Shown: one piece after another, positions 1 to 8,118 of the stretch
Layout of the letters: every line of letters begins with the position of its first letter
How positions within the stretch are numbered: position 1 is the first letter of the stretch
Assembly (NCBI RefSeq): GCF_001469895.1
Contig: NZ_LOPY01000047.1
Span: 248,001-312,000, forward strand
Origin: Pseudoalteromonas sp. XI10
GTDB taxonomy: Bacteria; Pseudomonadota; Gammaproteobacteria; Enterobacterales; Alteromonadaceae
DNA: 64,000 nucleotides
Reading direction: 5' to 3'
The notes under the pieces: model-generated
Databases searched by the model: none
Told to the model about the DNA's origin: nothing
The model's input: only the letters and a program-made list of their open reading frames with translations
Made by a program: the position numbers and the translations under genes

Positions 1-607
1 TAATATGCATGATTAAATCAGCAGACTTTTTTATATCATCTGCCGTGCAGCCATAGATATCAAAAACTTTAGAGCTTGCAAAAGGAAAGTAAGCTTGGTC
101 ATTTTTATCAACTATATATTGATAAACAAACCCCGGTAAGTTATCAGTAAACTTTTGCAATTTGGCATGTAAAAACTCAATTTCACGCTCTTTTAGCCAC
201 TGTTCAGTGATATCGATATGAACGCCTAGCATCCACTCAGGGTTGCCATTTTCATCCCAACTTTGCACTTGGCCTTTATCGAGCACTTTAACCCAGTGCC
301 CTTGTTTGTGCTTCATTCGCGCTTCGCAAATATAGCGTTCAGAATCACCTTTAAAATGGGCATTTAATAGCTGTTCAGATTTTGGCAAGTCATCAGGGTG
401 AGCAAAGCTGAGCCAAGTTTCGATTGAAACTGGCAGTAACTCTTGCAGTGAGTAACCGATAATATCGGCCCACTTATCATTGAAAATGGTTTCGCCTGTT
501 TGTACATTCCAAAGCCAAATACCCGCATCCCCACTGTCGAGAATTAGCTGAGCAATGTCTAAACCAAGCTGCGATTTAATCGCATCATACCCTTCACTAA
601 ATGCCAT
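1..607 (-). CDS. PAS-domain sensor protein, 3' part cut off by window edge
   Basis: Reading leftward from an ATG at 605-607 there is an open frame of about 202 codons that runs off the window. The visible part holds a PAS_3-type fold (about residues 15-135, ending in the typical GVHIDITEQ junction) followed by the start of a second PAS domain (about residue 150 on, NLPGFVYQY). There is no signal peptide or membrane segment, so a cytoplasmic sensor is expected. Such tandem-PAS N-termini usually precede GGDEF, EAL or histidine-kinase outputs, but the output domain is outside the window, so the activity cannot be told. Nothing unusual seen. Confidence 0.85.
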   Translation of the reverse strand, partial: MAFSEGYDAIKSQLGLDIAQLILDSGDAGIWLWNVQTGETIFNDKWADIIGYSLQELLPVSIETWLSFAHPDDLPKSEQLLNAHFKGDSERYICEARMKHKQGHWVKVLDKGQVQSWDENGNPEWMLGVHIDITEQWLKEREIEFLHAKLQKFTDNLPGFVYQYIVDKNDQAYFPFASSKVFDIYGCTADDIKKSADLIMHI

Positions 608-722
608 AATTAGCCTTGTTAACTAGCCCACTAACAATAAAAGCAAGCCTTAATCATTATTTTAGTTAACAAAATAAAAAAACACTAAAAATCTGTGAAG
701 AATATTGATCTAACGCAGGCTA

Positions 723-2036
723 TTAAATCCTTGGCCAATCCACCTCATCAACACTGTCGATTGTGCTTACGATAGTTTGATCTCCTTGCCATTTTCGAAT
801 GTAACGCGCCAAAGGATCATAAAGCGCTGTTTGCTTATTAATATGAAAATGTCGACCGCCCCTAGGGTCAACGCCGACACCCGCAATATATTGCCAATTA
901 CCCCAGTTCGCAGCCACATCGTAATCGATGAGTTGCTGTTCAAAATACGCTGCGCCATAGCGCCAATCCAGTTCAAGCTCATTAACTAAACAACTTGCCG
1001 CAATTTGCCGAGAGCGGTTAGAGATATAGCCTGTCGCATTAAGCTCATGCATTATTGCATTTACCAAAGCAAACGGCGTGCGACCTTGGCACCACGCATT
1101 AAAGCGCTGGCTATTAAAAGTCGTCAGTGGCGCACTGTGCTTTTGCCCTTTAAACTGGAAGAGTTTTGCGCCAGAGCGCATTGCATGCCACTTAAAATAT
1201 TCACGCCACAGTAATTCAAACTTTATCCAATAGCTCGACTCATTCGCACCGTTTTCTAACTCATACACTTCAACTTCTCGGTACAGCTGTTTTGCGCTAA
1301 TTGTGCCACCAGCGAGCCATACACTGAACTTAGTACTGTTACTAAAGCCATCTAACTCATTGCGAGTTTCTTTATAACTGCTTGGCGCTTTAGATGAAAA
1401 GTACGCATTACAATGCTGCTGAGCTGCAATTAAGCCACCTTTAAAACTTCCTGAGTGAACAGGAACATCATCTATAGCTTGCTCAGGGCATAGTTGAACT
1501 GGGTGAGGTAAGTGGCTAACCGCTTGTTGTGGCGCTGCTATAAAGGTTGGCTCAGCTTCTACCTTTTTGCGAAAGGCAGTAAAGTTTTTAGGCAGGTCAT
1601 CAAGCTGAAAAGGCAAGTCCGTTGCTTTAAACAAGGTATCTTGTTGATAAGTTTTCACTGTCACTTCTGGACATAACACTTTGATTTTATCGAGCTGTTT
1701 TTGCTCATAAACGCCAACTTGCTCGGTACAAACCAAAGTTTCAATATCGTACTTTTGTAATCGCTGACTGATTATTTGCTCGGGCTCACCACTTAGCACA
1801 TGAAGTGTTTGCCCAAGTTTCTCAACGGCTTGTGAAAAAGCTGCTAGGCTTTCACGGAAAAAGTGGTATTTATGCGTGCCATACGGTTTTGATTGATAGT
1901 TAGTTTGCCTAAACCAGCGCGGTTCAATCACAAATACTAAATCAAGCTCGCCATCAAAATCTGCTAAATCAGATAGAATTTCATTGTCGACTAGGCGTAA
2001 GTCATTTTGCAGCCAATATAAAACACGCTTTTTCAT
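723..2036 (-). CDS. DASH-type cryptochrome / photolyase
   Basis: A 437-aa flavoprotein of the cryptochrome/photolyase superfamily. The N-terminus (VLYWLQNDLRLVDNE) is the photolyase antenna domain; the C-terminal half carries the FAD-binding helical domain, with the block WGNWQYIAGVGVDPRGGRHF followed by KQTALYDPLARYIRKW, which is diagnostic of the DASH subfamily. DASH proteins repair cyclobutane dimers in single-stranded DNA and may have light-signalling roles. Length fits the subfamily. It stands alone, with the PAS gene about 115 bp downstream and the VOC gene upstream, all on the same strand. No light-responsive promoter could be identified. Confidence 0.93.
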   Translation of the reverse strand: MKKRVLYWLQNDLRLVDNEILSDLADFDGELDLVFVIEPRWFRQTNYQSKPYGTHKYHFFRESLAAFSQAVEKLGQTLHVLSGEPEQIISQRLQKYDIETLVCTEQVGVYEQKQLDKIKVLCPEVTVKTYQQDTLFKATDLPFQLDDLPKNFTAFRKKVEAEPTFIAAPQQAVSHLPHPVQLCPEQAIDDVPVHSGSFKGGLIAAQQHCNAYFSSKAPSSYKETRNELDGFSNSTKFSVWLAGGTISAKQLYREVEVYELENGANESSYWIKFELLWREYFKWHAMRSGAKLFQFKGQKHSAPLTTFNSQRFNAWCQGRTPFALVNAIMHELNATGYISNRSRQIAASCLVNELELDWRYGAAYFEQQLIDYDVAANWGNWQYIAGVGVDPRGGRHFHINKQTALYDPLARYIRKWQGDQTIVSTIDSVDEVDWPRI

Positions 2037-2132
2037 TGAATTACTCGTTGCTTTTAATATTCATACGAGTAAATCCATTATTTGGATTTTAAATGTCAAA
2101 ATTTAATGATTAGGCATTATTTCGGATTGGTG

Positions 2133-2606
2133 TTAAGCATCTTGCTCTTTACTCATAAGCTCGCTCATGCGCTGCATAAGCTCTTGTTCGGTTAGGTCTT
2201 CTTTGTGTGTGCCTATAGTCCAAATGTGGCCAAAAGGGTCTTCTAAAGTCCCTGACCTGTCGCCATAAAATTGGTCATGTACTGGGCGTAGCTCTTTTGC
2301 CCCAAGCGACATAGCTTTAGCAAAAACAGCATCGACATCTTCAACATACAGCATAATGCTCACTGGTGTACCGCCAAGTTGTTGCGGCGACTTAAATTGC
2401 ACATCAGGGCAATTATCAGAAAGCATAATATGAGAGTCGGCTATTTTTATTTCAGCATGCGCCACCCCACCATCAGGCAGAGGCATTTGCATTACAAGTT
2501 CAGCGGCAAAAGCTTGTTTGTAGAACTCTATCGCCTTAGTGGCACCTTCAATAACCAAATACGGGGTTACCGCATGGAAACCTTTTGGGATTGCAGAAAC
2601 AGCCAT
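2133..2606 (-). CDS. VOC-superfamily protein, PhnB/glyoxalase-like
   Basis: A 157-aa protein of the vicinal oxygen chelate fold, PhnB-like subgroup: paired beta-alpha-beta modules with FHAVTPYLVIEGATKAIEFY at the start and FGHIWTIGTH at the end. The start is set at MAVSAIPKG because a GAGGTG ribosome-binding site lies 5 nt before that ATG; an in-frame ATG four codons upstream has no such site. Members of this subgroup often lack demonstrated glyoxalase activity, so substrate and reaction remain open. A strong terminator separates it from the metalloprotease upstream. Confidence 0.85.
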   Translation of the reverse strand: MAVSAIPKGFHAVTPYLVIEGATKAIEFYKQAFAAELVMQMPLPDGGVAHAEIKIADSHIMLSDNCPDVQFKSPQQLGGTPVSIMLYVEDVDAVFAKAMSLGAKELRPVHDQFYGDRSGTLEDPFGHIWTIGTHKEDLTEQELMQRMSELMSKEQDA

Positions 2607-2677
2607 GTTACACCTCAACGTTTAATGTGTGAGTTATAAAGGTAGCAGTTGTAGCTAATTTCACTAATCTAATGGTA

Positions 2678-2712
2678 AAAACGCCAGCGAAATCTTTCGC
2701 TGGCGTTTTAGA
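2678..2712 (-). terminator. Rho-independent terminator of the metalloprotease gene
   Basis: Near-perfect 15-bp arms (2678-2692 and 2695-2709, core CGCCAGCGAAA) with A/T tracts on both sides. It sits 37 bp past the stop of the leftward metalloprotease gene and would also work in the other direction. Confidence 0.9.
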
Positions 2713-2745
2713 TATAAATACCAATCAACTTAACAAAGCGGTGTA

Positions 2746-5700
2746 TTATTTAGGCCAGCTTTGAGCTCCATCAATTGCAACCTCTGTTTGATTTAACGTG
2801 GTGCAATAGCCGGTGGCAGATGAGGCATAGTAAACATCATCTAATACCGTGTAGTTTTTCGCTTTAACCTGCTGCTTTGCTTTGTCTGACGTTGCCATTC
2901 CCCACATGCTGAAGTAGTTGCTCAAATCGAGTTCGGTTGCTTCTGAAAGCGCTATTAATAGCCAATCATTGTTGCCTATGCTTTGTGCCTCCGACAAGCT
3001 GTAGCTTGAAAAGCCAAGTGCATCTTTTTGTGCCTGCCAATTAGTCTCGCTGTTATCAGCTAGATTAAACGCACGCTCCAAAATGTGTAAGCGAGGGTAT
3101 AAATGCCAGCCGTTTTCAAGCTTATTGTGTGCCTGTGCGGCCATCATAATTTGTAAATAAATAGCGTGGCTTTGCGACCACTGAGACATTGCTAAATCTT
3201 GCATGTAAGCAAATGCATCTGCGCTTTGTTTACTGGCTTGTAAATGATCAAACAAGTTTTCGAATGGCAAGTTTTGGCACGATGCCGAAAAGCCCGTTTC
3301 ATCTTCAAACTTCGACTTACTGTAGTAAGAGTAAAAATTGGTATTTGAATGGCCACCAAACCCTTCGATACGGAAGCGCCCTCTTTCAAGTCCATGCCCT
3401 AATTCATGGATATCGCCATGCCCAGTTGGATTAAAATTCCAACCTGCGTCATACGGATTACCAGAACAGCCCCAACCACAGGTCGGTTGGTCTGCATTCA
3501 TATGTTTTACAATATCAATTGTTTGCACTTGGATATTGCGTGCACTCGCAAAGTCATGAATTTCGCTAACCACATCGATGCCCGGCCCTTTGAAACCAGC
3601 AAGTACATGCGGATAGTTATGAGTATAACGCTCTACTGCATGGGCGAAGTCAGACGCTACAGGCCAATAACCATCGTTAATTGAAATACGCATTTTCTCG
3701 AGCTTTGAATGCACTTCAAAGCCACCGGTTGCGACCTCAGCCCAATCATACTCACCTTTTTCAAGCAACTCAGCAAAGCGCTCATCATCACTGCTGCTAC
3801 GCCAATAAGGGTGCTCACCTACATTGCTAAATTCAAAGCTGACATCTAAATCATTTTTATCAAACTCAATTTGAATTGGCCCGCCATAAGGTGACGTGAA
3901 ATAGACTGTTTCATTTGTCTCTATAGGCACATGAACCGACTGCAATTTAGCAGGTCGATTATAGCCATTGCTGCTCATGTAATGTGTTGCGCCATCACGC
4001 AGAGTATTAACAAACACCTTAGTATTCACAGCTTGATTATCGGTGCGTTTAATAGCAAACGTTTGCCCCGGCAAGGCATACACACCCGTTGAGCGAAAAT
4101 ACGCCTTACTCTGCATATTCACGGTGACGGTTTTAGGTGTTACATGACTAAAATCACTACGGCTGAAATTACCCATATCAACTTGAAGTGGGTTAACTTT
4201 ACGTATATTTAATACCGCATGATCAGTAAACAGGGCACGAAAAAAGCTTGTATTCTCGGTGGTTAGCTTATCCATCGGGAAGCTTACAACTTGGCGATAA
4301 TGATCTGCAAGCAGCGCCAGTAACTGATAAAAGCGATAACCCTGCTCTGTAAAGATATCTGTTTTCGCTTGGTCAAAACCTCTAAAAACCGAATTAATGA
4401 TAGTTGCCGCATCACTAAACTGTTGCTGATATTGGCTTTCAGCTGGGCAACTACGGTTATCACAGGCACTTAAATCAACACTAAATTCGCTGCTTTTAAA
4501 GCGACTAAGTAAGTCTTTAATAGTTTGCGCATCGGTTGGCAAACTGTCGTTAATAGCAATTGGGTTCCACTGTGCCAATTCTAATCGGTGCCAATAGTTA
4601 TCACCTGCAACACTCACATGGAGTAATTCAAATAACGCTCTACCTAGTGCAGTTTGGCTACCATCACGCTGAATATAGATCACTGCTATATCGTTTTCTT
4701 GCGCTTGCTTTACTGCAGCCACAACATTATCAATATTTAATCCTTCACGCTCATGCTGAGAGATAATCAGTACATCCGTGTCAGTTGTTAAACACGCCGC
4801 TAAAGCGTCGTTGTCACAACTAGCATTGTCGTTATAGCTCACCATGCCTTCATATTGACTATCAAACCACTCTCGCGTTTTGCTCCTATCTTGAAAGTAA
4901 TAGCTTTGATCAAGTTGCGCTAATACAAGTTTAAGTGGCTGCTCTGCGGTTATTTCTCTGCCAGCTAACCATGTGGTGCTGTTTTTCAAAAACTGAGTCA
5001 TTTGCTCGTTAATGGTATTTCGATATGGATTACTACCAAATACTAAGTAACGGCCCTGTTCCCCATCACTAGTACCAACAACGGCAAGGTTTCTGACTTT
5101 TGTCTCGTAACCATCTTGCCAACTATTGTTGGTAAGTAGAACTGGCTCATTGAATGGATAAGTGGCATTTAATAACGTTGCATCCCATGTTGGATACCAG
5201 CTTAATTTATCAAGGACGGAGCTTGAGCCAAAACCAAATAAGCTATTTTTAATGCTTTGAAAGCGCGCTTTGTGGGTATCAATTTCATTAATGGTCGCAT
5301 CAAGTAATAACTCACTGTTTGGAACAACCAGCGCATTGCCAGTTTCGAGTGCCTCGGCCACATAACTTTGGGTGATGTTTAACACAAACTCAAAGCTTGC
5401 CTGTTCACGTGAATCAGAGGCTGTGATTGTGAATTTATGTTCACCAAGGTCTTCACTACTCGCGGTGCCTGATAAGATGCTAGTTTGCTCATCAAAACTT
5501 AGCCACGTAGGTAAACCTGTTACGGTTAAGCTCACTTCATCGTTGTCTGTATCGGTACTTATTAACTGCACACTCAATGCCTGCTCAGCACGCGCTTCAC
5601 TACTCAGTGGAGACACCACAGGCGCTGAGTTTGCTCTGGCAGCGATGTTAAATGTTTGCTCTGCCTGCTGCGTCACTTCGCCATCTGAATAACGAAAACG

Positions 5701-6306
5701 AATTTGCTGTTCGCCCGTATTCGCAAACAAAGGAGTGCCACTAAAATTGAGGTTATTCGCATCAAAACTAAGCCAATCTGGTTTACTAACTTCACTTACT
5801 ACCACAGTGTCATTTTGTGCATCAGTAAATGTTAGCTGGTAAGTATAAGCTTGGCCTTCATTGCTATCTGATGGAGTAGACGTGAGCGTTGGCGGTGTAT
5901 TTTCAATAAGTTTGGCTTCTACATTAATATCAATCAAAAGCTGTGCAGATAGCTGCCCATCTGTGACCGTAAACTCAATGTTTGCATACTTACCTACTTG
6001 CTCAGGCGTGCCACTGATACTTGCTGAGGCTTCATTAAAACTTAGCCAACTTGGTAAGTTTGTTACAGACAAAGTAAGTGGGTCATTATCTGGATCAGAG
6101 ACTTCAGGGCTAAAACTCAAGGTTTCACCAACACGTAAAGTCTGTGATTGACCGCTGATTTGCGGCGCTTGATTTTGTGGTGTTTCGGTTACAGGAGGGG
6201 TTGTTGTTTGTTTTTCATCTGAGCCTGAGCCGCCACAAGCAGCAAGTGTTAGCAATACAGCCGAGCATAATAGCGAGCGCTTGCACAAAGAGTAAGGTGC
6301 GTTCAT
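2746..6306 (-). CDS. Secreted lipoprotein metalloprotease with Ig-like repeats, ImpA/M60-like
   Basis: A 1186-aa protein starting with a lipoprotein signal (lipobox LTLAACGG, Cys about residue 24). Residues about 45-315 form three cadherin/He_PIG-like repeats, each with a WLSF...SGT signature. The catalytic region near the C-terminus contains HELGH (residues about 967-971; 3393-3407), the HExxH zinc site, followed by GLERGRFR. Order and overall look match the ImpA-family (IMPa, MEROPS M88) of enhancin-like proteases, which cleave near O-glycans on mucin-type proteins; the substrate here is unknown. Several Cys pairs suggest an extracytoplasmic fold. Single gene with its own terminator. Family assignment by motif only. 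Confidence 0.82.
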   Translation of the reverse strand: MNAPYSLCKRSLLCSAVLLTLAACGGSGSDEKQTTTPPVTETPQNQAPQISGQSQTLRVGETLSFSPEVSDPDNDPLTLSVTNLPSWLSFNEASASISGTPEQVGKYANIEFTVTDGQLSAQLLIDINVEAKLIENTPPTLTSTPSDSNEGQAYTYQLTFTDAQNDTVVVSEVSKPDWLSFDANNLNFSGTPLFANTGEQQIRFRYSDGEVTQQAEQTFNIAARANSAPVVSPLSSEARAEQALSVQLISTDTDNDEVSLTVTGLPTWLSFDEQTSILSGTASSEDLGEHKFTITASDSREQASFEFVLNITQSYVAEALETGNALVVPNSELLLDATINEIDTHKARFQSIKNSLFGFGSSSVLDKLSWYPTWDATLLNATYPFNEPVLLTNNSWQDGYETKVRNLAVVGTSDGEQGRYLVFGSNPYRNTINEQMTQFLKNSTTWLAGREITAEQPLKLVLAQLDQSYYFQDRSKTREWFDSQYEGMVSYNDNASCDNDALAACLTTDTDVLIISQHEREGLNIDNVVAAVKQAQENDIAVIYIQRDGSQTALGRALFELLHVSVAGDNYWHRLELAQWNPIAINDSLPTDAQTIKDLLSRFKSSEFSVDLSACDNRSCPAESQYQQQFSDAATIINSVFRGFDQAKTDIFTEQGYRFYQLLALLADHYRQVVSFPMDKLTTENTSFFRALFTDHAVLNIRKVNPLQVDMGNFSRSDFSHVTPKTVTVNMQSKAYFRSTGVYALPGQTFAIKRTDNQAVNTKVFVNTLRDGATHYMSSNGYNRPAKLQSVHVPIETNETVYFTSPYGGPIQIEFDKNDLDVSFEFSNVGEHPYWRSSSDDERFAELLEKGEYDWAEVATGGFEVHSKLEKMRISINDGYWPVASDFAHAVERYTHNYPHVLAGFKGPGIDVVSEIHDFASARNIQVQTIDIVKHMNADQPTCGWGCSGNPYDAGWNFNPTGHGDIHELGHGLERGRFRIEGFGGHSNTNFYSYYSKSKFEDETGFSASCQNLPFENLFDHLQASKQSADAFAYMQDLAMSQWSQSHAIYLQIMMAAQAHNKLENGWHLYPRLHILERAFNLADNSETNWQAQKDALGFSSYSLSEAQSIGNNDWLLIALSEATELDLSNYFSMWGMATSDKAKQQVKAKNYTVLDDVYYASSATGYCTTLNQTEVAIDGAQSWPK

Positions 6307-6420
6307 TGAGTTCTTATCGGTATGGTAAACAATTTTTTAACATTATAAGCCGATACTACAAACTAATATCTCGGAAAAAATACGTAAATTGATATCGCTG
6401 TCATTAATTGTTAGAGCGTA

Positions 6421-6441
6421 AAAAGCCCCATAAAGGGGCTA
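6421..6441 (-). terminator. Terminator of the MFS gene
   Basis: AGCCCC (6424-6429) pairs with GGGGCT (6435-6440) around a 5-nt loop; on the minus strand the stem is followed by a T run. It lies directly after the leftward MFS gene. Confidence 0.85.
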
Positions 6442-6449
6442 TTTAAAGG

Positions 6450-7703
6450 TTACGAGCTTGGGTTTGCAAAATCGGGTCTGGGTAACTTTTCGAGTATGGC
6501 GTATAAGTAAATCACCACAAGGCAAAGCCCTCCCGCTACAAAGAATAAGGTTGGGCCATCGTAATAATCTAAAATTAAACCACCACCGAGTGGTGCTAAA
6601 GCAAACCCTAAATCATAAAACGAAGCCGCGCCAAAGTACGCTCCACGTAAGTGTGATGGTGCAAGCCTATCAAGGTGAACGTTCATCGTCGGAAACAAAA
6701 TGGTTTCGGCCAAACTCATCACCACTATCGCACCAATCCAGCCCCAAAATAAATCGATTGGATTAAGTGCTAGCCAAAACTGCGACACCATCAATAGCAC
6801 CAAGCCTATTTGTATTCGCACCGTTAGGCTAAATCGCGCCATCATTTTTAACAGCAGAAATTGACTTGAAATGATCACTAACGCATTGGTAAATATCATC
6901 GCTGAAATCAATGCAAGTAGGTCGGGTGCCTCTGCACGAGTTAGGTATTGTATGAGTGAACTATCCATTTGCGCATAAATAAACATGCACAAAATATTGG
7001 CTAAAATTAAACACTGCAGCAGCTTATCTGCAAATAGAATACGTAAGATTTGCTTGCCTTGTACAGCTGGTTTTTTCTCTTCAGGCTCGTCGATTGCGGC
7101 AGTATTTTTGACGGCTTTATCACTAAAATTAAAGCCCCAAACAAGCAGCACCAATAAAATAGCAAATGCCCCTGCGGTAATATAAAAGCTCGACTGCTCA
7201 CCTGTTAAACCTAGCCATACTCCGGCTAATGGACCCACCGCACAGCCCACATTAACAATAAAGTACAGCGACTGCATGGCCAACTCACGAGTTTGTGCAT
7301 CATCAATAATATCGCCAATTGCCGCACTGGTTAATGGTCGCCAAAGTGCAGTCGCAATCGAGCATAACGTCATTACAATCACATAACCGGCCACGGTTTC
7401 TACCTCAGCCAACAGCGAGAAAGAAATGATATACAGCACACCAGTAATGTACATCAGCGTATGCCGGCCCACTTTATCTGAGAGGCTACTGCCAATAAAA
7501 CTGGTAAACACCGAAATCACCGCAGCACTGGTAAGTATCAAACCGACTTCTGTCGCCGATAAAGCAAACTTTTCGTACAAAATCACCGCGAGAAATGGCC
7601 ACACCATGTAATAGCTGCCACGGGTAATAAACGAGCCAAATAAGAAGATCCACATAAGCACAGGAAACTGCTTAAAGCGCGCTAAAGAGATATCTGAATT
7701 CAT
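6450..7703 (-). CDS. Major facilitator superfamily transporter
   Basis: A 417-aa integral membrane protein with about 12 hydrophobic segments in two halves joined by a charged cytoplasmic loop (about residues 195-225, DEPEEKKPAVQGK). The loop between TM2 and TM3 carries the MFS motif A form GSSLSDKVGRH. The general look is of a drug/proton antiporter (DHA1, MdtH-like), but the substrate cannot be inferred. It is a single gene with its own terminator; upstream lies a 415-bp gap holding a repeat element. Confidence 0.88.
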   Translation of the reverse strand: MNSDISLARFKQFPVLMWIFLFGSFITRGSYYMVWPFLAVILYEKFALSATEVGLILTSAAVISVFTSFIGSSLSDKVGRHTLMYITGVLYIISFSLLAEVETVAGYVIVMTLCSIATALWRPLTSAAIGDIIDDAQTRELAMQSLYFIVNVGCAVGPLAGVWLGLTGEQSSFYITAGAFAILLVLLVWGFNFSDKAVKNTAAIDEPEEKKPAVQGKQILRILFADKLLQCLILANILCMFIYAQMDSSLIQYLTRAEAPDLLALISAMIFTNALVIISSQFLLLKMMARFSLTVRIQIGLVLLMVSQFWLALNPIDLFWGWIGAIVVMSLAETILFPTMNVHLDRLAPSHLRGAYFGAASFYDLGFALAPLGGGLILDYYDGPTLFFVAGGLCLVVIYLYAILEKLPRPDFANPSS

Positions 7704-7795
7704 TATTTTAATTTTTATGATGATGATTAAAACACTATACAGGAACTGAATCTGCCTTGGGTATTTAATCTAAAACTTGTTTGTAACAGCGTGTT

Positions 7796-7957
7796 ATACC
7801 AACCCGCAATAATACTTAATCATTTTGAGGGATTAAACCTGTCGCTAACTGCGTTAAAAATTTCTCCTTTAGAACAACTAAATAACGAAATTTTTGCCTT
7901 GCTATCAACGAGGTTTTATTGCCTCAAAATAGACTACTTAATTAAGCGGGTTGGTAT
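7796..7957. repeat. MITE-like element with 12-bp terminal inverted repeats
   Basis: The ends are ATACCAACCCGC (7796-7807) and its perfect complement GCGGGTTGGTAT (7946-7957). Similarity of the two ends continues inward: AATACTTAATCATTTTGAGG on the left resembles the complement of the right arm, which also ends in TTTTGAGG. It is 162 bp, has no ORF and is therefore a non-autonomous element or a large hairpin. Repeats with ATACCAA-type ends are, from general knowledge, frequent in Alteromonadales genomes. Confidence 0.7.
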
Positions 7958-8026
7958 TAATTAGCTAAAAAACAAACGCTACTTAATTGTGAATACTGTT
8001 AAGTGATCTTGAAAAAGATTAATCTA

Positions 8027-8042
8027 AATAAGAATAGTTATT
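8027..8042 (+). promoter_or_regulatory. Possible Fur box upstream of the TonB receptor
   Basis: AATAAGAATAGTTATT is a partial palindrome (12 of 16 positions) with the A/T pattern of a Fur site, about 77 bp before the receptor start. It is AT-rich DNA, so chance similarity is possible; the siderophore-receptor type of gene makes Fur control plausible. Confidence 0.35.
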
Positions 8043-8118
8043 GATTGTATTTTTCATTTCTGTAGTATACGCAACGTTCCTCAAAGGGATAACCTACAAA
8101 AAGAACTGGAAACCTACA

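Larger units (their letters stand above)
7704..8118. other. Intergenic region between divergent MFS and TonB-receptor genes
   Basis: No gene is seen here. It contains a MITE-like inverted-repeat element (7796-7957), and an AT-rich stretch with a possible Fur box (8027-8042) before the receptor gene. Confidence 0.6.

Noticed and set aside
5372..5692. 106-codon antisense frame in the metalloprotease gene
   Set aside because: Shadow of the Ig-like repeats on the other strand.
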